Shown piece by piece: positions 1 to 13,900 of a DNA stretch of 64,000 bases. Origin of the DNA: Ectobius pallidus (taxonomy: Eukaryota > Arthropoda > Insecta > Blattodea > Ectobiidae); the NCBI GenBank assembly GCA_964059195.1, contig CAXKWD010000002.1:49192923-49256922 (forward strand). Reading direction: 5' to 3'. Position 1 is the stretch's first letter. Every line of letters starts with the position of its first letter. The notes beneath the pieces are model-generated. The model was not told the DNA's origin and did not search any database. It saw only the letters and a list, made by a program, of their open reading frames with translations. Position numbers and translations under genes: made by a program.

Positions 1-375
1 GTTAAAATATTAAGTGATCTAAATAAGGGCTTGCAATGAGTGAGCCAATGGACGCCACATATAGTCCTTACAACTCGCTTCTGAAGTAAAAAGAGATCCA
101 TAATCTGGAAATGACATTTGTTGTGCACTGCAACTCCTGTCAGCATTTTACATCTGATGTTGGCGAGTTTCAATATAATTTGTTCTAGTAAGTTACGAAC
201 ATTCTGGTGTTTTTGTTTCTTTTCTCATTTTATTTTTTTAGTTTTAGCACATATTTTTAAAATTTTAGCACATATTTTTAACATTTTTAGCACATAAAAA
301 ATAAATATTTTTAAGTTTTTTAGCACATAAAAATCCGGGCCCTAGTAATAAAATAAGATGTGTTCTTTGTTGCAG

Positions 376-516
376 TCTTGTAAAGTGTGCAACAAAACGT
401 TCGCGAACGTGTACCGTCTGCAGCGCCACATGATCAGCCATGACGAGAGCGCTGTACTTCGCAAGTTCAAATGTCCGGAGTGCGAGAAAGCCTTCAAGTT
501 CAAACATCACCTCAAG
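376..516 (+). CDS. zfh1: zfh1 exon a: N-terminal C2H2 fingers
   Basis: Acceptor tgttgcag is followed by phase-0 coding and ends at donor AAG|GTAAGT. Encodes 47 residues: finger CKVCNKTF...RHMISH (C-x2-C-x12-H-x3-H), then the first half of a second finger [15 protein letters not shown]. Its last histidines come from the next exon (EHIRIH), a split conserved in this family. The open frame continues upstream to an ATG at 358 only by reading through the acceptor, so that ATG is not the start. Confidence 0.93.
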
Positions 517-1201
517 GTAAGTTCCAACCCGTGCCGTTTACTTAAGTTTCTATGGGGATCTGTGTTTATTGCTATTTATTTATTTAATTTAAACCGCAAA
601 CTTTTGTAATAGTGCTGTCCAAAAATTCACCCTCTTTTAAGCGAAAACAGAAATAAATAAATAAACAGAAATTGTGAAAATCAAAGCTCTAAAATACCCA
701 AATAGCAATCTCCTGTAGGCCTAAGTAAACATTTTTTACGGCATTTTAAATATAAATTACTTTTTCTCTTAGGAAACCTTATTTGAGAAATTAATCTAAA
801 TTAAACGTGGATTTAAATGAAAGACAATAACTTCATATTTCACATTATTCAAGATAGGCCGAAACTTTTTTTTTTTTTTTTAATTAATTTAAGAAGGGTA
901 AAGCTGCAATTTCAGCTTGCACGTACGTTGTTAGGACAGATGGTAATTTATTTTGGCGATAGGATCATACAGCAGTTGGGATTAGTCTTACCATTCGGTG
1001 TTAGGTTTGGGTGGCCCTGGTCCCTGTTGCTAGGATGTGGACGATGGACAGTACTCGCTAAAGCTGAAAGGACCTGTTTACTTTTCCTGTTCTAATTTCC
1101 TATTTCTAATAATATTTATTATATTTTGTTAAATTTAATCTCATTGTCAGTAAGTATGAGGTTTAATGCTGGAAGTATGCTTTATTATTATTATTATTAT
1201 T

Positions 1202-1242
<41 letters not shown>

Positions 1243-4200
1243 TAAATTTTCAAACATCAATGTATTATTGCTCTTTTCACAAAAGCAGATAACTTGTCAC
1301 AATTTATACCTTATAGCGTGTTTGTTTGGGTTTATTTTTCGCCATAAAACTACAGTGCAGACATTTTGTATTTCTCGCCACTTTATTATCATGTATTATG
1401 TGTAATCGTTTGGCGTGTCCCATAACATGTAGGCCTAAATGTTCCGAAGAACTTAATAAAATATCGTAAGCATGTGCAAATTTTTTCTGAGTATCTACAG
1501 TACTCCCCTTGTGTTTAGAATGCACACGTAGGCCTACTTTGGTAAAAAAAAAATCACCACTAGAGAGATACAGAATGTCTGACTGGTGCTTATAATGTGT
1601 ATTTGTCTATTCTTGTGCCCATTGCTTGTTGTGTTTGATAAATGTATGCTTGTAGGTCATGAAACGAATTATGTATGGAGTAATCCACAATTTAAAAAAA
1701 ATATATGTACGTATTGTTAAATTCACAAAGTGACTCGGATTCAGGAGATCCCAAGGTCTGAATGTTTTTTTTCGGGATTTTCCTGACTCACAAAGGCGAA
1801 TGCCGTATTGGACTTAACCCTTCCCCGAGCGTTCCCGGGACTCCCTCTCTGTCCTTTCTAAATATATATGTGATTTAAAGGATTTGTCCCTTCCCTTGTG
1901 AGCATTGGTATTTAAGACCCTTGGAAAGGTAGGAATTTGGTTATACGTTGAATAAAATTAATTGAGTAACAACTAAAAAACTCATTATAACAGCTATTTT
2001 AGAATGGGTTAAAAAAATAAAAAAATAAAAATGAAGTTAGCAGTTCACATATCCTATAAGGACATGTACTAATGAAATGTTTCTTTAATAAACTGCAATA
2101 TGAATGTGGCAGGCCTAAGTCTATGTTACGAAATAGTTCTCAAAATGTTCCAAGTGGTGTTCCTTCATTTCCCAACGTTAAGGTCCGATATGGTTCCTTG
2201 ATCAACATTTTTTCCTGTGTGAACGATAGGCCTATGCGTTGATTTTTGTTAACTATTTTAATTTTTTGCGCTTCAGAGTACCTATTTCACATTTATTTTA
2301 ACTTGTATAAATTTAGGGTCAGAATTACAAGGCTTCTTGATCATTCTTTTAGGAGCTTTCAATTTACCGAATTTGTGATATTTTATTAAGTTGTAAGCCT
2401 ACTAGTTTTCTTTGGCAGCTATGATCAATATACGTTTCATTGAGAATATATAATTAATAACTGACGCGTAGTTCTAATTCTGGTCAGATTGAATAATAGC
2501 TGTATTAAAAACACCAAAAATTAACCATTCAGTATAAGGAATTTATTAAATATGTAAACATATAATTATTTAATTAAAATTCATTATTAATCCGGTTAAC
2601 TTGTTCAGAGGAATATCACATTAATTTACATAAAACCACATTCATATTTTTAATAATTATTATTTATATAGACATTTTTGTTAACTCCACTTCCGACCAC
2701 AAGCAATACTTATAAACAGGATTGTCTCGATTAAACTCGTATTATATTAAAAGTGTTCTGTATGAATTTTTTATTATTATTTCATTGTCGTTATCTTACA
2801 TCGTTAGGTCATATTTAGGCCTATAACATTTTCCGTTAAAAATAGGGTTTATGGAGTTGCTTAAGAAATACTGATTTAACGGGTGTTTTAGCTGAGTTAC
2901 GCACAATTTTATTTTTATAAAACTTTTGAGGATTTTTGTTTAAAGATAGCAGAAAATGTTTGTGCAAAATAATTACAGTAGGCTTATCAAGCTGGATTCT
3001 ACATTCACTGGATTAGAGTGACTCGATTTGTGGGGGAGGTATTTACTTGTAACGTTGTTCATTTGATGTTAACCCATTTAGGCCCAGGTGAAGCCCTACG
3101 TTCTGTGACGTGTGCCACAGATTAGCTGCCGCAGACACGCCACAGCATCTTTATCTGGAGCAGTGTGGCATGCAGATGCGAGGGAAACAAAGCACCCACC
3201 TCCCCAGTGCAATCAAAGAATAATAAAAGCCCGGTTGCCCCTCTCCCAGGAGTCTGTCCTTTAAACATCTGCTATGTTAACATACAAATCAATAATCAAA
3301 CTCGTGCCGGAACACCATGTTCTTTGAATTATTTTAAAATGGCACTAAACCGTAACTTGGATGCTATAATAAGATATCTTTCTCTACCCATGCGTTACAT
3401 ATTAGTACAAAGTTAAAACAAACTGAGTACGGAGACTAATCCATTTGATTAAAGGGAATCAATTCCCTAACGTAATTTCATCTCTGAAAGGCATTTTGGA
3501 AAAAAAAAATGTTGAGTTTACCTCGTGAATCAGTGATTTCTCCAGAATAAGAATAAGTGATGTGGCTTTTTCTAACTTTTCCAGGCGTAGTTCTAACACA
3601 TTATATTAGAATAATATGAAACTTACCATAGAATGAACATACGTTTTCTAATTATAAATTCAGCACCAACTTAGATAATTCGATATATTGATATATCGAT
3701 AGGAAAAATGCTGAAAAAAGTCAATGCTATAAAACGGATAAATATTGATAGGAGAAATGCTGAAATAGTCATAAATTGGATAACCTAGAGGTGAAAATTA
3801 TTTTTAAAAATGTCTTCTTAAACAGTTTTCACTTCACTAAATTAGTTTTTCAGTTCATTATTGCAACCAGTTAAATATCAACTTCACATATAGGCCTACG
3901 GTACCCTTGTGTCGAATCATTTTGATATGTATGCTTTATAATTTAAAAAAAAAAGTAAACATTCAGGCGAAGCTGGTAATTACGTCGTGTCCGGTATGCT
4001 GCATTAAATGTCCGGTTAAAAGAAAGAACACTATATAGGTAGTATGCAGCTCATTGGTGCGCTGTGCTTGTACCATGGTCAGTACACAGATCTAATCGAG
4101 TTTATATGGTAATTAAACATTCTGGGTCTTAATCTAAGTTAAAAGGAATAAATCCATTTCCAGAACATTTCTGAAGACATCACTTTTTCACTGCTGCTAA

Positions 4201-7200
4201 CGTATAAATTGGTTATTTCTAAAACTGCCAAAAAAAAAGCAAAATTATAAGATTTGTAGATTAATGCTATATGTAAAATATGAGGATTTTTATTCTTGTT
4301 TTATGCTTTCCATTCCTAGAAACCAACTATTCTAATGAAATATTCTCCATTGATTTCAAACTTAGATCCCACTGATGATTTTACTTGATGATTGCTTATA
4401 TTGTTGCACAAATTTAGTCTTGCAAAGCAAGGTATATAATTGCTAAGGTCGGTAAAAGAACTTGGGTAAAAGATTTTCATCATTGTCGTTCTGATCCATA
4501 CAACAGTTCAGAAATGATCCAGAAATGTCAATTCTATTTACTGAAGGATCTGGGTTGTAAGTTTTTTCTACATGTTCACTTCCATTCTTTGTACCTTTTA
4601 CACTTTTTTATGCCTGCATCTTTTTCAATTAGGTTTATTCTTCAAGGTGTCTTAAAATTGGACAAAAACATAAATTTTATGATTTTGTTTAGTAGTAGGC
4701 CTCTTAGCTGTTAAAAACATTGCCAAACATTTTATCAGATGTCCCCTTAAGGATGCCAAATTCCAAGCGACAAAAAACGGCCAATTACGAGGTTAAAATC
4801 AATGATTGGAGTAGTGGACGTTTTAATGTAGGTTTCACCGACGAATATATAAATTTAGCGAAAATTTTACCTATAAACTTATTAATATAAGTGGCTACTA
4901 GCAATACCAATAAAATTACTAAATTATCTTATTTACTGTAGCAGAGAATTATCAGTACATACAGTACATTGCGTTACAGAGTTACCCCTTAAGAAATTTG
5001 TACTTTTTCCTGTTGCTTATTGCTGTCAAAACTTTTTTTTTAGTTTTAATGAAATCAACATTTTTTTGGCATGTTGTTGCTTATTGCTGTCAAAACTTTT
5101 TTTTTAGTTTTAATGAAATCAAAAAGTTTTTGGCATAATAATTTCAAAACAGACTGCACACAAAGTTTTGCTTTCACAAGATTCACAAAAAATATATTTC
5201 TTCCAGAGCTCCATAGATTGTGCTTTATGCTAAATATGCTTTCAACAAAAGCATTGCTAAGAGGAATAGCAAAAACACTGGATATCACTTTAAGCAGATG
5301 GGGAGAACATAGAGTACATGCACGAATATTTCACGAATTCTTTTTTTCATAATAATCTCTCAGTCATAAAAAACGGCCTTTCACGAATGCTGTGCTTTAT
5401 CCACCGACCACCAGCTTATCAACGTAAAAGACGTTGGCAACCCTATGTCTCCAAGAAATGAAATACATGCACTCAGGATCCGTTCACCCAGTGACATGCA
5501 TCTTCGCACAGTTTGAACTGGTTTTCTTTAATACTGCGATATTTCCAGTTGAGTCAGTTTTTTTAGACCAGTAAGTTCAACCAAAGTTACGAACATGCTC
5601 AAATTTAACTATCAATATTTGGCCATTTTCTTTCCTCTGAACCCTATGATGGCAAAAGGAGTTCCAGTTGTTTTTATTTTATAAACAGAACTACAATTGA
5701 ATTTATTTTATCTGTGTCCCTTGCTCCAATTGAGGGGAGAGCTTCAAATAGTCTATATGATGTAGGATTAATATAGCATTCAGATTTTAAAAAAAGTTAT
5801 TTTGCCCAATGCTGTCCTCAGATAAAACAGAATTGACCACACAACCCTTCACGTTCATTGTAACCTGAGAGATTTATTACTGGTGGTGAAAATCCCTATG
5901 CCAACCCCCCCCCCCCCCCCCCACGACTGAATTTGATAGTATCCTGGGCTCTTTAATTTGCTTGCAATGTATGTCACAATTAATCTATTGTACATTACTA
6001 CAAACCAGGGTTCTGATGCTTTTGATGTTTTTTTGTTTGTTTTGTTTGTGCTACTGCTATTGCATGCTTTTGTTTTGTTCTGTGTGTTATTTAGCAAGTT
6101 ATGTTATTTACCTGCCTGTCTGCATTACATTTCCCTATATTCCGGGGAGGCAAGTGTTGCCAACTGCTGCATCATTCCAATGCTCGGCATGCTGCCTGGA
6201 TATGATTATGTGAGTGCATGTTTGCTTATGTGTTTATAATGCATGCTTTGTGTTTTGCAAGTCTTAAGCCCACCCATAAAATTCAAAGTTACATTTTCTA
6301 ATATTTGCCACTTTTGTTTTCCCCATTTAATGCTCATTTGCCATGAAAAAGTAAAATATAATTTTCAAACCAAAATAAACTGAAACGAAATAAAATAAAA
6401 TTCCGTTCTATCGTCAAGAAGATCCGTGCAAAATTACTGCCACTGCTGGAAAATATTTTTGGTTCAAATCTTGGAATTGTCCATTCTGCTGATAAATGGT
6501 ACGTCAGAATATTCTCAAGTTTAAATTTATGCACACTTACTTCCTCCAACGCTCCTATTACCTGTTCCGCATCGCTTGCACATCTAAGCAAAATACAGTA
6601 GAGAGATTGTAGATAAAACGAAGATAGATAGAGACCATGCAGAAAGTAGCTGATTGGGCAACATCTGGGAAATTCAGACCTGGCACAGTCTTCCTAGTGC
6701 TTAATGGCGCTTTGCTAGGTACCGTTGAATAAACCGATCCCATACCTACTGAACGATTTTCATTGTACAGTATGTCGTTTACACGTAGGCTTTTCGGTGT
6801 GGCACCACCATGTCCAAGGCACAAACAATACAAAACATTAATTATTGACGGTCTTTATAGGCCTTCTCTGAGTTTGTTGCTTTCTCGTACTTACAGTCTA
6901 GCGACGGTTTACTGGTCAAGGGGAAGATTTAGATGAACTCAGGAGTTTCTTGCATTTAGCTTGCTATGCACCTAAAGTAGTTGATCCTGGTTTTGATTTT
7001 CTATTCAGGGCAAATTTCCGTCTTAATAAACATATGTGAGATCAGCCTAATTTTTTTATGTTAGATTTGTATGTAATTGAGTCTTCTTTCAGCAACATTT
7101 TTTTTTCCGCTGACAGAAAAATAATAACTTCGAGATAATGATAGGCGCAACAATGAGGCTATAATAATAAACATGACATAGTCCTAATTAAAATACTTCG

Positions 7201-7909
7201 CATATGTAATTGGAATATTTTAACTAAATAAAATAAATGGGCCTATAAGTTTTAAAAAATTCAAGCAAATGTTGTGTTCTAATATGAAAGTTCGTCTGAA
7301 AACTTAATCACGTTTCGTGAAGTCAGTAACTTACTAAAAGGTTCATAGGCAAGTAATTAAAAGAACTCCGCGGGAAAAATTTCGGCACACCGATGACGGT
7401 CACATATCTAAGTTGTAGTACATTTCCGTTGTTAATAATAAAACCACCGAATCAACTAAGCAACTTTAAAAGAGTTAATTTTCTTCGTTCATGCGAATCG
7501 GCACGATGACTATAGTTATCCTTCGTTTTGTCATCTTCCAATTAAGTCGATAGATTGAGGTAATGGCACGACGATAAGTCGCTTCGAGGGTTGTAGTAAT
7601 GCAGAGTTTTCTGTTGTTTATTTCTTTATTAAGAAGTGTTGATTCGTTATATTATTTTATTTTGCTCGTGTGCTTGCGATGATAGCTAAGAATGTAGTGA
7701 CATTTCGAAATAAATGTCTTTGAACTCACGAGGACGTTGCACATGCTTACGAAGGATGTAGACGATTCATAGCCTGTACCGCCGATAAACTTAAGATAAT
7801 TCGTCGGCATCTTTAACACTTCCTCTAGATTAGAAGTTGGTAAATGTTAAATGTTACACTCAATATCCGTGGGAAGAGCTCAAAGAGTAGTAGTAGTAAT
7901 AGTAATAGC

Positions 7910-7967
<58 letters not shown>

Positions 7968-10900
7968 GTCAATTTTAATTATCATAATTATCACAATCTA
8001 TATATAATAAGTAGACCTGGGATTTTAGGTTCTAAAAAAAATAGTTTTAGGCACCTAAAATAGGCTTTCAAAACAAGTAAATAGGCTTTTAAAAGAGAAA
8101 ATAGGCATTTAAAATACGCTTTAAAAATGTGTAAATAGACAGAAAATAGACTTTAAAATACTACAATATGCTCTTCAACTGTAACGTGATCTTTTTTTAC
8201 TGTAAAAAACGTGGTATACATATTCTTAACAGAAATAATTGCAAAATTAAGACAGAATTAAAAATACCTACATTTATAACAACAGTTTTGGATTATATGA
8301 AAAATTGACACAGTAAGTCCCTTCTTACTATACCTGCTATTCGTTGTTTTGAGCGGATCCTCCCCCGTCAGTGAGCATTTCTTTGGCGAAAATTGTTTGG
8401 AAAAATCAAGTTTCTGTGAAAATCCCACCCTCTGCTGTTCTGCTCTTCATTCAGGGATGTCCATTAAATGATTGTAAAAGTTGGATTTTATTTTAAATGT
8501 ACAAAATAGGCATTTTAGGCAGAAAAATAGGCTCCAAAGGTCCAAATAGGCATTTTAGGGCACTATAAAACTCTATAAATATAAGTGATTTGTCATGAAA
8601 TGTCAACATAATTTTAAAAATTTATGTTACTTTATAAGGAACAAAATAGGCGTTTGCCTTAAAATCCCAGGTCTAATAATAAGAGAAAGTGTTTGTCTTT
8701 CTGTCTGTCTTCTGTACGCGATGCCCAGCGAGATCTTCTGAACGCACAGATTTGAAATTTTAAACGTAGATGGATTGAAGCGTGGCCCAATGTACCCCCA
8801 AGCCGGATTTTCGATTTTCGCTTTCGTTCGAAGTTATGAGTGAAAATCTGGCAAAAAAAAAAAAAAAAAAAAAAGTGACTTTTTTCGCTATCGAAGTATC
8901 AGTATTGAAAATATTGCATCGATATTAATGTTTCGATATATTGATATATCGATATATATCGAATTCCAATATCACTTTCATACTGAGGTGATGTAGTTTT
9001 CCCAGGTGGCGCTTTCTAATTGTGGAATATATTCCTTAGCCGGATTTTAGCTGTTTCGTTGTAATTATTAATCGTTTAGTTTATGAATGATTCGTGCGTA
9101 AGTGTTAATAAATATGTTGTAATTATGTGTTAATAGTTTTTAATTTCTAAATTAATTATCGTGGGCGAAGCTGCCGTAATTGAGAAAGAAAAGAGTTTAG
9201 AAGGTGCTGTGAAAATCGCTCACAAATAATCTCACTCTCAACAATGTACCTCAATCACGAATTAAGAAAATCTAACGTGCATGTGGAGTATGAGTGCTAC
9301 CTAAAGTTTTGCGTATGAATCTTAAGAAATTCAGAAATACTTATCAAGTGCATATTTGAATTCCACTAAAAATTGACTGGCTTGTATAAGGGAATTTGCC
9401 ATTAATCTTTGTTTTATAATAAATAGGCCTAGGTAATATAAATAACGGCATAATCCCAATAACTGCACCATCAAAAGTAATGTTACTATACTTTGATAAT
9501 TTTTACACAGTATTGAAGTCTCAGGTTTTAAAATTTCCCATCTGGTGACCAACAAACAAACTCATTGGTTGCTAACGTACTGTATGGACTGTATATGACT
9601 CTGAGCAAGTCACAGAGACTCAGAAAGTAACAATTACAAAATACTGCTATTATTTTGGTGTGATTTCTTTAAATTTTTGTTAAATATCAAATCAAAATTA
9701 GCTTAAATATTTGGACTACAATTTTTCATGGTATGATAACAGCTAATTTTAATTTATGCCAGTTTGATGTACCAACCCAGATCAGTTCAATTGTTCAGAG
9801 TTCGTCTAAATAATTTTTTTAAAATTCGGTGTGTTAAAAGTATCCAGGATTATACAGCTCACGCTATACGAAGGAAAATTGTGTGGAGCTTTAACGTAGC
9901 CCGTTTGTGTGAGTTTAGATAACTCTGTGCCTAACAGAAGCGGTATGTTGTGCAATTTCAATTACACAGCAAAAAACTATACACAAACCAAAATTATCAA
10001 GGGTACCATGAGAAAGAAGAAATGTTTCTGATGCCAACTATTCAAAAAACATGGTTCTACGACAAGTAGTTGTTGAGTTATGATGTTTTGAATGATAAGT
10101 AACATTGTTGATCAATCATGAACCTCCCAGGAGTAGCCGCAGGAAATGTATGCTCTCTTTCTTTTGACAAGTCCGACATCAGAGCACAGAGTTCGTAGGG
10201 ATTGGCACACAGCATTTTCCTTCGTATAGTGTGAGCCGTATAATAAGTTATATATATATTTATATTTAAGCTGTGAACTTTTTTGAATGATGATTGCATG
10301 TGAACTTTGTTGTGACAAGTTTAACCTAAAATAAAACAATAAAAAAGCTGTAAAAAACATAAAGTTTTTCCCTGAAAAGAATTGTTAGCTGTTAAAATCT
10401 TCATAAAAATGCATAACCTTATACCCTTAACTTAGCTTATCTGGGTCATACTTCAGCTAGTGATGTGCAGAATCGAATGATTTTAAGAATAGAGTAATCT
10501 GTTCTTGAGTAAGATAAAGAATCGAATGATCATTCTAATGAAAAAGTTCTCCTATGAAAGCAAAATCCGATTACTCGCGATGCGAGATATAAGTATTTAT
10601 GTCACTAGCCAAGAACTGAGAACTACTAAAAACTGACTCAATTAAAGAATTGAGTGATCATTTAAATGAAAAGTTCTCAGATGAAAGTTGAATCGGAGAA
10701 CTTGCAGTGCGAGATATAAGAAATCATGTCGGTATCCGAGAAGTAAGAACTACTAAAAACTGACTTCATTGATAACTCAAATCGTTACCTGAATGTTCAA
10801 TTTGGCAACTTCATTATGTTACAAAACCTAATGACTATTGGTTCCCGCAATGGGTGTGTTAGTTTCATGCAGCTTTGTAAGATATTGCGTTAATCTCATT

Positions 10901-13900
10901 GTGCTACTAGTGTTCACAGAGTAAAGATCCATTAGATTAGTATGCTCTCTCGTCTGCCTTGGAAGCCTGTATTAAAGAGTCGGTAGTTTGACAGCTCTGT
11001 GCATATGGTAGCTGTGCATTCTTATATACGCCTTTCTTGCCTGCAAAACTTATACCACATTAATAAAGATAACAGAAGTGATACAATTGCATGGGCTGTC
11101 TGGTGTTCTCAAGAAGCTATCCACAGTTCACGGTAGCATTAAATCATTTGAATGAAGATTCAGATACTTTTTATATGATTCTTGATAACTTGAAAACTTT
11201 CAAGAATTGAATAATTCAGATTTTTTCACCTGAGAACTTCAGTCACATACTTCAGCATTCATAAGTACAAAGTTCACCCACAAAATATAAACACATTGGA
11301 ACAGTGCTATTACAATCTTAAAACACACACATACATAGTTATGAATTTATTGGTTGTAAGTTTTGCTTTTCTACATTGGATCCCTTATGTGTCATACATA
11401 AAGATGCATTTCGGCACATAATGTGCCATCTTCACACCATCACCTGTTGCAGAAGAACAAAACTTATAACAAACAGGAAGCATGAAGTAGACCCAGATAA
11501 GCTAAATTAAGTGAATAAGGTTGTGCAATTTTTGTGTTTCCATCAAAATTGCATGCTTAGTTCCTAAGAATGAAAAATGATCCTTTTGTCATTCAGAACA
11601 TAGATCAAATGACAAAAAATGTTGTATATTCTTTCCAGGAACACATTCGAATCCACAGTGGGGAAAAACCCTTCGAGTGTGCCAACTGCGGCAAGAGATT
11701 TTCACATTCAGGCTCATACTCGAGTCACATGACCTCCAAAAAGTGCCTCGTCATGAACCTCAAAGTGGGCCGAGGAGGTCGTAGTGGGCCCAATTCCCTC
11801 CTAGATAAAGTTCCCCCACACCTCAGAGGTCCCAAGCGTTCGCTTAATCCCAGCCCATTAAACAGCAATGCCGCCAATTCTGCGAACAATATTAACAACA
11901 ATTCCTTTCCACACATGCTTCCAAAGTATGGTGATGCTGCCGCAGCATTCTTATCTGCTGTAACCCCCAGAGGTCCTGGCGGTTATCCTGCCCCCACATC
12001 ACATCCCCATCCCTCTGCTCCCAGTCTGCACCCCTTCTACATGGCAGCCGCCCCCACAATGCATTTGAATCACCCTTCGGGTATCAACGCTTATAAGTTC
12101 CCTGCTTCTCTAAGCAATCTCCTCGAACACCTTACAGCTAACTCACCTCCTCACCATGCAAAGATCACCCCTGTCGAAGATGAAAGGAATAGTGAAGAGT
12201 TCATGGAGGTGGAGAATGAGAAGGAAAAGGAAAGAAGAGAAAGTGAATCAAAGAATGTAGTTGAGAAGGCAGAAAAAAGTAAGAGATTTATGAATAAGGT
12301 CAGATTTATATAATTAGTATGAACTGTATTTTTTGGTAACAGAGATAAATCCGAAATTTTACAAAACAGCTTTCATTAGCTATATTTAGATTTGCACATG
12401 CGTAAAATACCAATATTTAGTCAATTGAATCCCAAAAATATTGCAGAATTTGCTCTATTATGCAAAATTTCTAAATAAGCACGAAATATACCTCTTCCAT
12501 ACATAAATTGAGAAATGTGTACAAAACTTTGATTCAAATTCATAATATTTTGTTTTAGTGTGATTATTTTTTTAATTTCTTAGACCATGCAACCTTTCTT
12601 ACCATTTCTATGGCTGCTGAGAAGTTATCAATACAGCAAAGACTAAGGAATGTATGCTATTCAGTATCACAATACACTCCTTTTCTGCTGAGTTGGGAAT
12701 GCCTGTGTTATATTGTGGCAAAGAGCATAGTTTCAGCAGATTTTGTATGGTGTTTTATTGACAATAGTTTGCCCTTTTGTACGTATAAGTGACGCCATTT
12801 TAGGCGTTAGCACCTAACAGAGTTTAGGTCTATATAGGCCTATGAACTCAAAGGTTTTTGAAGAATGTTAGTAACCTCAAATGTGGTCACTTTTCCTGGT
12901 TCTAAAAGAACTGAGCAAGCAGAGTGCCATAGCATCCCCATAAGGATAATTGTATAAAATATTTTATTTAATGAAATACCCACAAAGTAAAAGGAAGTTA
13001 ACACCAAAATCATCCATTTTATTTTACCAAAAAATACAGTCCCTAATAATTGGATATTCTACTGCTAGATATGTAGGAAAGGGTTAAGTAACAGATGATA
13101 AATTACACTGTAAAAGTCCTTATTTCAGTGTAACATTTTATATAAGATTTTTATTTATATTTAATATTTTTATGTATTCTAATTACTTTACATATTTTGA
13201 AGTATATTAAGAAAAAAAAAAATATAAAAGTTCTTCACAGGTTGACAGCCGAGTCAATGGTTTAATAAACTCCGAGCTTTCGGACTCCATATCTCTGAGT
13301 CCTTCTTCTGGGAAAGTGGTGAGATGGCGGCAAAGGCCTGTATATATACGCCGGAGCAGTTAGTTGGTTCCAGCCAATGGCAGCGTCAGTAAAACTCTCT
13401 TGAAAAATTCGCCTAGTCGAAAAAAACGGACGTCACGGGGAACACAGGTTATGTGGGTCTCTTCTTTAAAATGTTGAGGGCCGGTTTCCAAGCCTCGCTT
13501 AGAGGAAGGCCTTTGTCTCTGTTTATGATGTTGTTACTGAGGCTGATTTCAATGGCCTCTTTAACCAGCCGGTCCATATACCCATTCGTCTTGTCCAGGA
13601 TCTTGGTCTGGTCGTATAGCATTCTGTGATTTTGCTCGATGCTATGTTGAGCTACAGCAGACTTGTCCGGATAGAATACTCTGGTACACCTATGATGTTC
13701 CTTGCACCTGTCTGCCACGGTGCGTCCAGTCTGGCCAATATATTCCATCCCGCACTCACAAGGAATGCTGTAGACTCCAGAAGACTTCAGGCCTAGGTTG
13801 TCTTTCACTGATCTAAGGTGGTCCATTAAGATAAATCCCACAGACCTTCTTGTCAGTTTCCTGACGTGTACCTCTAGATGAGACCCTGAGATTGTTGGAA

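Larger units (their letters stand above)
517..11638 (+). other. zfh1 intron (11.1 kb) between exons a and b
   Basis: No conserved coding sequence recognised. Contains microsatellites (1181-1243, 7910-7968), a 64-bp tandem duplication (5012-5139), a run of C (5905-5922), a hAT-like element inside an older repeat (8012-8675 in 7990-9170), an inverted repeat (9852-10240), a 127-bp tandem duplication and an inverted Penelope-like remnant (10408-11527). Short ORFs at 817-1095, 3165-3416, 5958-6239 and 6334-6833 have no recognisable product. Confidence 0.7.

Noticed and set aside
358..609. An 83-residue ORF starting at ATG 358 as a complete gene
   Set aside because: The start lies before a splice acceptor and the end reads past a strong donor. 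Only 376-516 is zfh1 exon.
12299..12313. Donor GTCAGA at 12299 as the end of zfh1 exon b
   Set aside because: Leaves phase 0, whereas exon c requires one leftover base. The donor at 12279 fits both consensus and phase.
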